From assembly GCF_014637725.1 (NCBI RefSeq), contig NZ_BMFC01000003.1, positions 186,001 through 250,000 of the forward strand: a stretch of DNA of 64,000 nt, in the 5' to 3' direction. The stretch comes from Marivita lacus. Lineage in GTDB: Bacteria > Pseudomonadota > Alphaproteobacteria > Rhodobacterales > Rhodobacteraceae. How positions within the stretch are numbered: position 1 is the first letter of the stretch; each line of letters opens with the position of its first letter. A model generated the notes under the pieces. The model was not told the DNA's origin. It was given only the letters and a program-made list of their open reading frames with translations, and made no database searches. A program made the translations under genes and the position numbers. This document shows positions 54,907 to 64,000 of this stretch, in pieces.

Positions 54907-54930
54907 GCGGGCGCATTTCGTGTCTATATT
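54903..54930 (+). promoter_or_regulatory. Candidate promoter of ccmE
   Basis: TTGCGC (54903-54908) and TATATT (54925-54930, five of six) with a 16-base spacer, 27 bp before the GTG start of ccmE. Confidence 0.5.
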
Positions 54931-54956
54931 AACCGAAATCCACCCGGGAGGACGCC

Positions 54957-55412
54957 GTGGCCCTGAAATCGCTCAAGAAACAACGCCGCATTCAGGTGAT
55001 CGCTCTGGCCACCGTTGCCTTGATCCTGTCCACCGCCCTGATCGGATACGGGATGCGCGACGGCATCAACTTCTTCCGCTCGCCCAGCCAGGTTGTCGCA
55101 GAGCCACCATCGCCCAATGAAACCTTCCGCATCGGTGGGCTGGTCGAGGAAGGCTCCATCGTGCGCGGGCAGGGATCGACCGTGTCGTTCCGCGTGACCG
55201 ATGGCGGTGCCACCGTGCCGGTGACCTATGCTGGCGTGCTGCCTGACCTCTTCTCGGAAAACGAAGGCATGGTCGGAACGGGTCGCTTTGTCGATGGCGT
55301 GTTCGAGGCGTCCGAGATCCTCGCCAAGCATGACGAGGAATACATGCCGGCCGAGGTGGTCGATGCGCTGAAAGAGCAGGGCATCTACAAGGATCCGAAC
55401 GCCGGGAGCTAA
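54957..55412 (+). CDS. ccmE: Cytochrome c maturation protein CcmE
   Basis: 151 residues. One N-terminal membrane helix (VIALATVALILSTALIGYGM) anchors a periplasmic OB-fold. FRIGGLVEEGSIVRG, VTYAGVLPDLFSENEGMVGT and EILAKHDEEYMPAEVVDAL are the family blocks; the histidine in AKHDEEYMP binds heme covalently. CcmE is the heme chaperone handing heme from CcmC to CcmF. GGGAGG 6 bases upstream decides the GTG start at 54957. ccmI is the only other ccm gene in the window. Confidence 0.95.
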   Translation: MALKSLKKQRRIQVIALATVALILSTALIGYGMRDGINFFRSPSQVVAEPPSPNETFRIGGLVEEGSIVRGQGSTVSFRVTDGGATVPVTYAGVLPDLFSENEGMVGTGRFVDGVFEASEILAKHDEEYMPAEVVDALKEQGIYKDPNAGS

Positions 55413-55421
55413 GTCTCGGCC

Positions 55422-55474
55422 TGATCTTCTTCTTGTTGAAAATACTCGAAAAAAACCGGGCGCGCAGCGCCCGG
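55422..55474 (+). repeat. Dispersed 3'-end repeat element, copy C
   Basis: TGATCTTCTTCTTGTTG AAAATACTCG is followed by A7 and the hairpin CCGGGCG-CGCAG-CGCCCGG (55456-55474). It starts 9 bases after the ccmE stop, same orientation. Its hairpin doubles as the eno terminator on the other strand. Other copies are at 8202, 43442 and 26694 (minus). Confidence 0.65.
55449..55474 (-). terminator. Rho-independent terminator of eno
   Basis: On the minus strand CCGGGCGctgcgCGCCCGG is followed by seven T (55455-55449). It lies 33 bp after the eno stop, between convergent ccmE and eno. Confidence 0.85.
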
Positions 55475-55507
55475 CCTGTCGCGTTTTCCAAAGGAAAATT
55501 CGAAATC

Positions 55508-57759
<2,252 letters not shown>

Positions 57760-57825
57760 GGGGATCAGCTACGCCGCTTTTGGGACAGTGACCAGACCCG
57801 TCGACACCGCGTGCGTGCGCTGGGG

Positions 57826-58236
57826 TCACTTCTTGATTGGTACACCGTAGAGTTCAAGCTTGTGACCCTTGAGCGTGTAGCCCAGCTTGGCGGCGATCCG
57901 TTCCTGTAGCGCCTCGATCTCGGGATCGACGAATTCGATCACCTTCCCGGTATGCAGGTCGATCAGGTGGTCGTGATGGTCACGCTCGGCGTCCTCATAG
58001 CGGGCGCGGCCATCGCCGAAATCGACCTTTTCGAGGATGCCCGCCTCTTCGAACAGTTTGACCGTTCGGTAGACCGTGGCGATCGAGATGTTCGGATCAC
58101 GCCCCGAGGCGCGGGCATAAAGTTCTTCGACATCCGGGTGGTCGGTCGCATCTTCCAGAACCTGCGCGATGGTGCGCCGTTGTTCCGTCAGGCGCAGGCC
58201 CTGCGCTTCGCAGCGGGAAAGGATGGTCTCAGACAT
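57826..58236 (-). CDS. Fur/Mur-family transcriptional regulator
   Basis: 136 residues. LTEQRRTIAQVLEDATDHPD and NISIATVYRTVKLFEEAGIL form the DNA-binding domain. RYEDAERDHHDHLIDLHTGK holds the regulatory His/Asp metal site (HHDH), and EFVDPEIEALQERIAAKLGY the dimer domain. The C-terminal GHKLELYGVP lacks the CxxC zinc pair. In alphaproteobacteria such proteins often act as manganese-responsive Mur rather than iron-responsive Fur; it is unlike Irr. The ATG at 58236 starts MSETILSRCEAQGLR. Confidence 0.88.
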   Translation of the reverse strand: MSETILSRCEAQGLRLTEQRRTIAQVLEDATDHPDVEELYARASGRDPNISIATVYRTVKLFEEAGILEKVDFGDGRARYEDAERDHHDHLIDLHTGKVIEFVDPEIEALQERIAAKLGYTLKGHKLELYGVPIKK

Positions 58237-58304
58237 CGCCGGGCCTCTTGTCTTGGTGGCGAAAGATGTAGCCAAGTGTGCGGGTCAATGCCAGCAGTGG
58301 CGGG

Positions 58305-59162
58305 TCAAATATTCACCCGCGCGCGCCGTCGCAGATGCCACAGGTAGACGGCCAGCGCGATCACCACGATGGTGCCGCCGATCAGCATGGGGGGCGTCGG
58401 CACTTCGCGGATCACCAGCCAGACCCAAAGGGGCCCCAGCACGGTCTCCAGCAGCAGCACGAGGCTGACATTCACCGACGCGGTGAGGCGCGAGGCTTCG
58501 GACATCAGGTAAAAGGACAGCGGCAGCACGACAAAGCTGGCGGTCGCGATGGCCCATGTGGTGCCAGAGGCCATCTCCTGCGGCGTGGTCAGGGCAAGGG
58601 CGGTGATCCCGGCCAGCCCTGACCCGGTGCCGACGGCGGGCAGCAGCGGCATCTCGGGGTTGTGGCGCAGCAGCGTGAAGCTGATCGCGAGGCTGAGCGC
58701 CACGCCCAGTCCGCAGACCACGCCGATCAGCGCGGTTGCGGTGAAGGCGACATCGCTTTTGCCGGACATGGCCAGCGCGATCCCGGCGCTGACCACCGCG
58801 ATGGTGACCCATGTGGCAGGCCGGGTCGGCTGGCCATAGAGAACGCGGGACAGGATTGCCGCCCAGATCGGCACCGTGGCCACAGCGATCAGCACAAGTG
58901 CCACCGGTGCCAGCGAGATCGCTGGCGCAAAGAGCGAGGCGTTCGCCCATTGCGCCAGAACCAGCGCCGCTCCGACGCCCGAGAAGAGGCGCGGGAAGAG
59001 ACGTATCTGCCCGGTGAGCAGCGCTGCCAACAGGAACAGGCTGCCCATCGCCAGTCCACGCCACGCCACCAGCGGCGCGGCGTCGAGCCCTGACAGACGG
59101 ATCAAAAGTGCATCCGGTGTCAGGATCAGGACACCGAGTACGGCCAGTAGAATGCCTTTCAT
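58305..59162 (-). CDS. EamA-family (DMT) transporter
   Basis: 285 residues, about ten membrane helices. KGILLAVLGVLILTPDALLI and LSGLDAAPLVAWRGLAMGSL open the protein. VALVLIAVATVPIWAAILSR ends the first repeat. TASVNVSLVLLLETVLGPLW with VIREVPTPPMLIGGTIVVIA marks the second. The substrate is unknown. It is one of three DMT transporters within 4.2 kb, not obviously recent duplicates of each other. Confidence 0.85.
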   Translation of the reverse strand: MKGILLAVLGVLILTPDALLIRLSGLDAAPLVAWRGLAMGSLFLLAALLTGQIRLFPRLFSGVGAALVLAQWANASLFAPAISLAPVALVLIAVATVPIWAAILSRVLYGQPTRPATWVTIAVVSAGIALAMSGKSDVAFTATALIGVVCGLGVALSLAISFTLLRHNPEMPLLPAVGTGSGLAGITALALTTPQEMASGTTWAIATASFVVLPLSFYLMSEASRLTASVNVSLVLLLETVLGPLWVWLVIREVPTPPMLIGGTIVVIALAVYLWHLRRRARVNI

Positions 59163-59176
59163 GAATGCGCGTCAGA

Positions 59177-59962
59177 TCAGCTGTACAGCGGCTGAACACC
59201 CATCTGCATATGCAGCGCATTCACGGTAGGTTGGTCGAGGTCCATCGCGCGGGCCAGCGCGTCGAGATATTCCGCCTCGGGTTGGGTATCGAGACGGATC
59301 GACATGAGCGATGCCGAATAGACCTGCGTGCGCAGCGCTGCAGGCGTGTCGGCGGCCAGCGCATCCACATCCACTGGCGCGGCAAGGTGTTCCTGCACGA
59401 AGGCGATGTCTTCGGCATCGGCATCTTCGCCTACCGTAGACAGGATCTTGGCGCGTTCGGCCTCGTCGATGCCGCCGTCGCACTTGGCGGCCTGGATCAT
59501 CGCACGCAGCATCAGCGCGGCGGTTTCCTCGGCCTCGGGGGCTGTCGCGCCGGACTTGGCGAACTGGTCCAGCATCCCGCCCATGTTCTTGCCGCCCATC
59601 GCGGCCACGCCGCCTGCTGCTGCCAGCAGACCGGCAAGACCGGCCCCGCCACCACCACCCAGCGCCGACATGAGACCGCCTTTGGCCCCTGCATCCTGAC
59701 CGGTGGCGCCGCCACCCATCATCGACGACAGGTCGAGCCCGCCCGATTGCAGCTTGTCCATGATCCCGGCCAGCGGGTTCGCGCCACCGGCACCGCCCAT
59801 CATCTGGCCCATCTGGGCCTGGATTTGCGCCATTGGATTGTCGCCTGACACCTGCGCGCCGCCCATCAGACCGCCAAGGCCCTTGCCCCCGGCAAGATGG
59901 TCGACGCCGCGCGCGGCGGCATATCCGATGGCCACCTTGGCCAGTGTTCCCATGAGACTCAT
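59177..59962 (-). CDS. TerB-like / DUF533 protein
   Basis: 261 residues. It has a short hydrophobic N-terminus (MGTLAKVAIGYAAARGVDHL) and a long Gly/Met/Gln-rich middle (MAQIQAQMGQMMGGAGGANP; GGLMSALGGGGGAGLAGLLA). The C-terminal TerB-like helical domain begins MLRAMIQAAKCDGGIDEAER, with the acidic CDGxIDxxE element typical of tellurite-resistance-B folds, and ends LDLDQPTVNALHMQMG. No other ter genes are present, so resistance is not implied. GGAG lies 8 bases before the ATG at 59962. Confidence 0.82.
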   Translation of the reverse strand: MSLMGTLAKVAIGYAAARGVDHLAGGKGLGGLMGGAQVSGDNPMAQIQAQMGQMMGGAGGANPLAGIMDKLQSGGLDLSSMMGGGATGQDAGAKGGLMSALGGGGGAGLAGLLAAAGGVAAMGGKNMGGMLDQFAKSGATAPEAEETAALMLRAMIQAAKCDGGIDEAERAKILSTVGEDADAEDIAFVQEHLAAPVDVDALAADTPAALRTQVYSASLMSIRLDTQPEAEYLDALARAMDLDQPTVNALHMQMGVQPLYS

Positions 59963-60118
59963 AATACATACTCCGGTGGTCAGGTTTACGGTGTTGACCA
60001 CAAGATGCCCGATTCGCGGGCGGGATGCAGAAAAACCTTTGCGGCGCGTGGATTTGTCGGCCGATCAGGCCCGGTTTTTTCACTTGACCCTGCGGGCGCT
60101 TGGGTGTCCCTGACCCGG

Positions 60119-61033
60119 ATGGAACGCAAGGACGCAATCAATCTGGCCGGAGCCGCAGGGCTCGTGGTGTTTGCCACGGTGCTGGCGTTCAACCAGGTGG
60201 TCATAAAAGTGACAAATGGTGGGTTCGGCCCGGTCTTTGCCGCCGGGTTGCGGTCAGGTCTGGCGCTTCTGGTGCTGGCGATCTGGCTGTTGCTCCGTCG
60301 CAGGCGGCTGGGCGGGTTGCGCCGCACAATCTGGCCGGGGCTGCTGCTGGGCGGATTGTTCACCATCGAGTTCATCTTTCTCTTCATCGCTTTGGACCTG
60401 ACGACGGTGTCGCGGGTGTCGATCCTGTTCTACTCGATGCCGGTCTGGCTGGCATTGATCGCGCATTTCGTCCTGCCCGGAGAGACACTGTCCTGGCGGC
60501 GTCTGCTGGGGCTTGCACTGGCGATGACGGGGGTGATCTGGGCATTGTTCGATCCGCAATCGCGCGAGGCGGGACGCCTGCTGGGCGATGTGCTGGCGCT
60601 CTTGGCGGCATTTGCCTGGGCCGGGATCGCCCTGACCGTGCGGTTGACGCGGGTGTCGGAACTGAGTGCGGAAAGCCAGCTGTTCTGGCAATTATCGGTG
60701 TCTGCCGTTGGGCTGTTGGCTTTGGCACCGCTGTTCGGTGACCTGCTGCGCGATCCCGGCGCTGTTCACTTTGCCGGGCTGGCCTTTCAGGTCGTTTTTG
60801 TCGGTAGCCTCGGGTACCTGTTCTGGTTGTACCTCATGACGATCTACCCGGCGTCGGATATCGCCGCGTTCAGTTTCCTGTCACCGGTGCTGGCGGTCGG
60901 CATGGGGTGGCTGCTGCTGGACGAGCCGGTGGGGCCGGGGTTCCTCGGTGCGATGTGCCTTGTCGCGGTTGGAGTCGTGCTGATCAATCGGCGCCGCAAG
61001 CGTGTGCCTCAGGTGCCGCAGAACGTCGCCTGA
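60119..61033 (+). CDS. EamA-family (DMT) transporter
   Basis: 304 residues with about ten helices. [60 protein letters not shown] and [20 protein letters not shown] are the family blocks, followed by [20 protein letters not shown] and a basic tail. The substrate is unknown. The start is placed at ATG 60119 ([11 protein letters not shown]), with only a weak ribosome-binding site. The last 25 bp overlap the convergent selO gene. Confidence 0.83.
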   Translation: MERKDAINLAGAAGLVVFATVLAFNQVVIKVTNGGFGPVFAAGLRSGLALLVLAIWLLLRRRRLGGLRRTIWPGLLLGGLFTIEFIFLFIALDLTTVSRVSILFYSMPVWLALIAHFVLPGETLSWRRLLGLALAMTGVIWALFDPQSREAGRLLGDVLALLAAFAWAGIALTVRLTRVSELSAESQLFWQLSVSAVGLLALAPLFGDLLRDPGAVHFAGLAFQVVFVGSLGYLFWLYLMTIYPASDIAAFSFLSPVLAVGMGWLLLDEPVGPGFLGAMCLVAVGVVLINRRRKRVPQVPQNVA

Positions 61034-62427
61034 ACCACCTCTTCGGGGGCGGGAGGCAGCCGCAGGTCTTCGAAATCCGGATTCGCGTCAAAGGGGGCGG
61101 CATAGGCCGACATCAGCCGGGCGAACAGGCTGTCATCGCCCGCGACCGAGGCTGCAATCATCGCTTCGATCTGATGATTGCGCGGGATCAGCACGGGATT
61201 TGCAGCGCTCATCAGGCCCTGCGGGTCTTCTTCGCTCTTGATCCGGTCTTGCCAGATATTGCTCCACCGATCGAACCCGGTGGGATCGGCAAACTGGTCG
61301 CGGGCGGTGCCGTCGATCAGACCGCGGAAGGTGTTGGTGAAATCCGCCTTGGCGGTCTGCATCAGGGTCATCAGGTCGCCGATCAGTGCCGCATCCTCGG
61401 GCTTGGGGTCGGCAATCCCGATCTTGGCCGCGAACCGCCGCAGCCATTCGGCGCGGATCATGTCGGGCATCGCATGCACCTGCGCCGTGAATGGCTCGAC
61501 CGCCGCTTCGGGGTCGGGCATCAGGGACAGCAGCGCTGTGGCCAGCTGCGCCATGTTCCAGACGATGATGTCGGCCTGCGCGGCATAGCTGTAGCGCCCG
61601 TAGCGGTCGATCGAGGAATAGACGGTTTCGGGGTGATAGCTGTCCATGAAGGCGCAGGGGCCATAGTCGATGGTTTCGCCGGAGATGCTGCAATTGTCGG
61701 TGTTCATCACGCCGTGGATGAACCCGAGGCTGAGCCAATGTGCCACCAGCGCTGCCTGACGGCGCATCACCGCGTTGAGGAACGTGGCGGGGTCTGTTGC
61801 CTCGGGATAGTGCCGCGCCACGGCGTAGTCGAAGAGCGTTTGCAACGCCTGCGCTTCTCCGCGCGCGGCAAAGACCTGGAACGTGCCGACGCGCAGGTGG
61901 CTGCGTGCCACGCGGGTCAGGACCGCACCGGGCAGGGGCTGTTCCCGTACGACCCGGTCTCCGGTCCGTACGGCGGCCAGCGCGCGGGTGGTCGGCACGC
62001 CAAGCGCATGCATTGCCTCGCTGATCACGTATTCACGCAGAACCGGCCCGAGCCATGCGCGCCCGTCGCCCATACGGGAAAACGGCGTGCGCCCCGATCC
62101 CTTGAGCTGAATGTCGCGGCGGATACCGTCGCGGCCAACGGTTTCACCCAACAGCACCGCACGCCCGTCGCCAAGCTGCGGGTTGTACTGGCCGAACTGG
62201 TGGCCCGCATAAAGCTGCGCCAGAGGCGACGCACCTTCGGGGATCGCGTTGCCCGCAAAGATCGCGGCAAGGTTCGGATCGTCCAGCCCGTCGATGCCCA
62301 GATCGCGGGCCAGCGTTTCGTTGATCGCGATGAGCGAAGGCGCCGTCACCGGTTCCGGTCTGACCCGCGCGTAGAACGAGTCGGGCAAGGCGGCGTAGCT
62401 GTTGTCGAAGGGGATGTGCAGGGTCAT
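61009..62427 (-). CDS. selO: Protein adenylyltransferase SelO (YdiU/UPF0061)
   Basis: 472 residues. A pseudokinase-fold enzyme that transfers AMP to proteins. [20 protein letters not shown] and [20 protein letters not shown] hold the glycine loop and ATP-binding lysine. [20 protein letters not shown] holds the catalytic Asn/Asp, with [13 protein letters not shown] following. The ATG at 62427 ([15 protein letters not shown]) is chosen over an upstream in-frame codon. It converges with the DMT gene at 61009-61033. Confidence 0.93.
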   Translation of the reverse strand: MTLHIPFDNSYAALPDSFYARVRPEPVTAPSLIAINETLARDLGIDGLDDPNLAAIFAGNAIPEGASPLAQLYAGHQFGQYNPQLGDGRAVLLGETVGRDGIRRDIQLKGSGRTPFSRMGDGRAWLGPVLREYVISEAMHALGVPTTRALAAVRTGDRVVREQPLPGAVLTRVARSHLRVGTFQVFAARGEAQALQTLFDYAVARHYPEATDPATFLNAVMRRQAALVAHWLSLGFIHGVMNTDNCSISGETIDYGPCAFMDSYHPETVYSSIDRYGRYSYAAQADIIVWNMAQLATALLSLMPDPEAAVEPFTAQVHAMPDMIRAEWLRRFAAKIGIADPKPEDAALIGDLMTLMQTAKADFTNTFRGLIDGTARDQFADPTGFDRWSNIWQDRIKSEEDPQGLMSAANPVLIPRNHQIEAMIAASVAGDDSLFARLMSAYAAPFDANPDFEDLRLPPAPEEVVQATFCGT

Positions 62428-62525
62428 GGGCCAGATATAGGGGCAAGGGCCCGACATCGCCAGTGGGTTGTCTTTGTCAGATCGGCGCTAGGCTCAATAG
62501 GAGGCTGAAAAAAGGAGTCGCGCGC

Positions 62526-63065
62526 ATGGTCGCCTCGAACACATATGGCATGAAGCTCAAGGATCGCCCGGAATTTGCATCGAAACCGAAACCCTTGTGT
62601 TTCGCGCCCACCGCCACGGTGGCAGAGGCCGTGGCCGAGATGAGCGAAAAGAATTTCGGCTCTGTGGTGATCGTCGACAAGGACGAGAGGGTCATCGGGA
62701 TCGCCACGGAGCGTGACGTGATGAAAAAACTGGTGAACGCGGGCAAGGACGCGAAAACCACCAAGCTGAGCGACATCATGACAAAGGATCCGCGGATGGC
62801 GCGGGCGAATGATGATGTCGTGGACTGGCTGCGCATCATGTCGAATGACCGGTTTCGCCGCCTTCCTGTCGTTGATGACGAAGGCCGGATCCTCGTGATC
62901 TTCACTCAGGGCGATTTCGTCAGCTACACGTGGCCGGACCTGATCTACCAAGCCAAGGAACTGGCCAAGGCCAGTGTTGGACGCAACTATCCGATCTGGC
63001 TGATCGGCGGGGGCATCATGCTCTATTCGATCCTGATGATCATCGTGGTGTCGTCGATCGGCTGA
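62526..63065 (+). CDS. CBS-domain protein with C-terminal membrane helix
   Basis: 179 residues. Two CBS motifs form a Bateman module: one at about 25-80 (CFAPTATVAEAVAEMSEKNF; VIGIATERDVMKKL) and one at about 85-140 (IMTKDPRMARANDDVVDWLR; RRLPVVDDEGRILVIFTQGD). Such pairs bind adenosine nucleotides. The end (YPIWLIGGGIMLYSILMIIV) is a single membrane helix, so the sensor is tethered to the membrane. AGGAG precedes the ATG at 62526. It converges with the GNAT gene, 3 bp apart. Confidence 0.87.
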   Translation: MVASNTYGMKLKDRPEFASKPKPLCFAPTATVAEAVAEMSEKNFGSVVIVDKDERVIGIATERDVMKKLVNAGKDAKTTKLSDIMTKDPRMARANDDVVDWLRIMSNDRFRRLPVVDDEGRILVIFTQGDFVSYTWPDLIYQAKELAKASVGRNYPIWLIGGGIMLYSILMIIVVSSIG

Positions 63066-63068
63066 GGG

Positions 63069-63515
63069 TCACAGCTCGCGGGACATGTAGGCATAGCCTT
63101 CGCGGGTGACGAACTTGCTGCGCTTGTAAAAGCGCTTGAGGGTGTCGTCGGTCTGATTGGCCTCCAGATGCAGTGCGCGGATGCCGCCTTCCTTGAGCGC
63201 CTTCGCCAAGCCGTTGAGCGCATCCGACCCCATGCCGCGATTGCGCACGGCGCTGCGGACGAACAATTCATCCACGACGGCATCAAGCCCGCCATATTCA
63301 ACCGACCAGCCAAAGGACACAACCACATAGCCCACCGGCGCGCGGCGTGGACCGATCAGCCAGACCGCGCCATACGGGCTGCCCTCAAGCAAGGGAAGGA
63401 TCGCGTCGTGCTGATGCTCGGGCGATGTGCCGAAGCCCTGATGTTCGTGGAACGCGGCAACCAGCGGCAGCAGGCGTGGCAAATCCTCGGGTGCGGCGAG
63501 ATGCAGGGACCTCAT
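63069..63515 (-). CDS. GNAT-family N-acetyltransferase
   Basis: 148 residues. LDAVVDELFVRSAVRNRGMG is the motif A region leading into the acetyl-CoA pyrophosphate loop (here RNRGMGSDAL). ALHLEANQTDDTLKRFYKRS and KFVTREGYAYMSREL are motif B. The N-terminal half (LAAPEDLPRLLPLVAAFHEH) is the variable acceptor side. The acceptor is unknown. The start overlaps the nucleoside hydrolase stop by four bases (ATGA), so the two are coupled. Confidence 0.85.
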   Translation of the reverse strand: MRSLHLAAPEDLPRLLPLVAAFHEHQGFGTSPEHQHDAILPLLEGSPYGAVWLIGPRRAPVGYVVVSFGWSVEYGGLDAVVDELFVRSAVRNRGMGSDALNGLAKALKEGGIRALHLEANQTDDTLKRFYKRSKFVTREGYAYMSREL

Positions 63516-64000
63516 AACCGGGCAAGCCGTTCGGTGAGCAGAGCAAAGAACCCGTCGGCGTCGATTTCGCCCATGAAGGTGGCATTGGCGGGGCGCTTGG
63601 TGACTCCCCACCAATCCGCCACGGTCATGCCCAGCGTCAGATCAGAGCCGGTCTCGATCTCGACATTGATGTGCCGTCCGGTGAACAATTCGGGCCGGAT
63701 CAGGTAGGCGGTCACGCATGGGTCATGCAGCGGGGCGCCTGCGCTGCCGTATTTCTCCTTGTCGAACCGTTCGAAGAAATCCGTCATCTCGGCCACGGCA
63801 ATGCCCACAGGCGTACCCAAAGCGCGGAAGGCGTTGTTGCGCTCGGATGTGACCAGCGCCTTGTGGGTCACATCAAGCGGCATCACGGTGATCGGCGCGC
63901 CGCAGCCAAAGACCAGCTTGGCCGCTTCGGGATCGACATAGATGTTGAACTCGGCGGCCGGCGTGATGTTTCCCACCTCGAAATAGGCACCACCCATCAG
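63512..64000 (-). CDS. Nucleoside hydrolase (IunH-like), C-terminal part; 5' end outside window
   Basis: About 162 C-terminal residues are visible; the frame is open at the window edge. FEVGNITPAAEFNIYVDPEA and APITVMPLDVTHKALVT are conserved blocks of inosine-uridine nucleoside ribohydrolases. APLHDPCVTAYLIRPELFTG has the histidine-aspartate pair near the active site, and the calcium-binding N-terminal DxD is outside. Splits ribonucleosides into base and ribose. Coupled to the GNAT gene downstream. Confidence 0.85.
   Translation of the reverse strand: MMGGAYFEVGNITPAAEFNIYVDPEAAKLVFGCGAPITVMPLDVTHKALVTSERNNAFRALGTPVGIAVAEMTDFFERFDKEKYGSAGAPLHDPCVTAYLIRPELFTGRHINVEIETGSDLTLGMTVADWWGVTKRPANATFMGEIDADGFFALLTERLARL

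Noticed and set aside
59177-59962. Tellurite resistance locus
   Set aside because: Only a TerB-like fold is present; no terC, terD or terZ genes are nearby, so resistance cannot be inferred.

Overview
The window is a gene-dense, GC-rich stretch of an alphaproteobacterial chromosome, most likely from the Rhodobacterales (Roseobacter group). This rests on the soxBDAG sarcosine oxidase operon, the edd-eda pair, split cytochrome c maturation genes (ccmI, ccmE), a Fur/Mur-type regulator, the order pqiA - coiled-coil protein - radA - cvpA - purF, and small proteins of types I associate with that order (DUF1289 protein, RSP_2648-type PIN protein). I see no tRNA, rRNA, CRISPR array, insertion sequence, integrase or phage gene. 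Nearly all of it is core metabolism and housekeeping.

Layout. 1-6.5 kb: end of a LysR regulator, dusA, a PhyH-like dioxygenase, an RTX calcium-binding protein followed by a small cysteine-rich secreted protein, then (minus) DUF1289-ruvX-ccmI. 6.6-11.9 kb: heterotetrameric sarcosine oxidase soxB-soxD-soxA-soxG. 12-17.2 kb: sodB, a GST, rarD overlapping a LOG-family gene tail to tail, a LysM protein and an HNH nuclease. 17.2-19.8 kb: Entner-Doudoroff edd-eda (minus) behind a promoter with a palindromic operator. 19.9-25.9 kb: lipoprotein, rlmI-like methyltransferase with a PIN protein, then (minus) surE-pcm-nlpD-like and an SDR. 26-33.6 kb: bioY, then a long minus-strand run alr - two membrane proteins - coiled-coil membrane protein - radA - cvpA - purF - 88-aa protein. 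33.7-37.5 kb: cobT-cobS-cobC (plus) facing dnaB (minus). 37.7-42.4 kb: secreted VWA protein, pyrC-pyrE, an unrecognised 317-aa protein and a GT2 glycosyltransferase. 42.5-44.8 kb: MoxR ATPase plus CoxE-like VWA protein. 44.8-52 kb: purL, a predicted small RNA, and a LysR regulator divergent from a fused indolepyruvate ferredoxin oxidoreductase. 52-55.4 kb: acyltransferase, murI, argC, ccmE. 55.5-64 kb: eno, three DMT transporters, a Fur/Mur regulator, a TerB-like protein, selO, a CBS protein, a GNAT acetyltransferase and a cut-off nucleoside hydrolase.

Most of the second-look interest is in non-coding DNA. (1) A GTTAGCGCTAAC palindrome lies over the start region of the edd-eda promoter, and a near-identical one lies just upstream of the eno -35 box. 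This fits one LacI-family (CceR-like) regulator repressing Entner-Doudoroff genes and activating enolase. (2) An apparently complete orphan sRNA gene (promoter, CCUCCC stretch, strong terminator) lies between purL and the LysR gene. (3) Four copies of a dispersed TTCTTCTT...AAATAC-plus-hairpin element each sit in sense orientation at, or within about a dozen bases after, a stop codon. (4) A perfect 9-bp hairpin holds the rlmI start codon in its loop. (5) Structured operator-like DNA lies in the LysR/ior divergent region and at the ccmE promoter. I did not find a clearly novel multi-gene defence or biosynthetic system.
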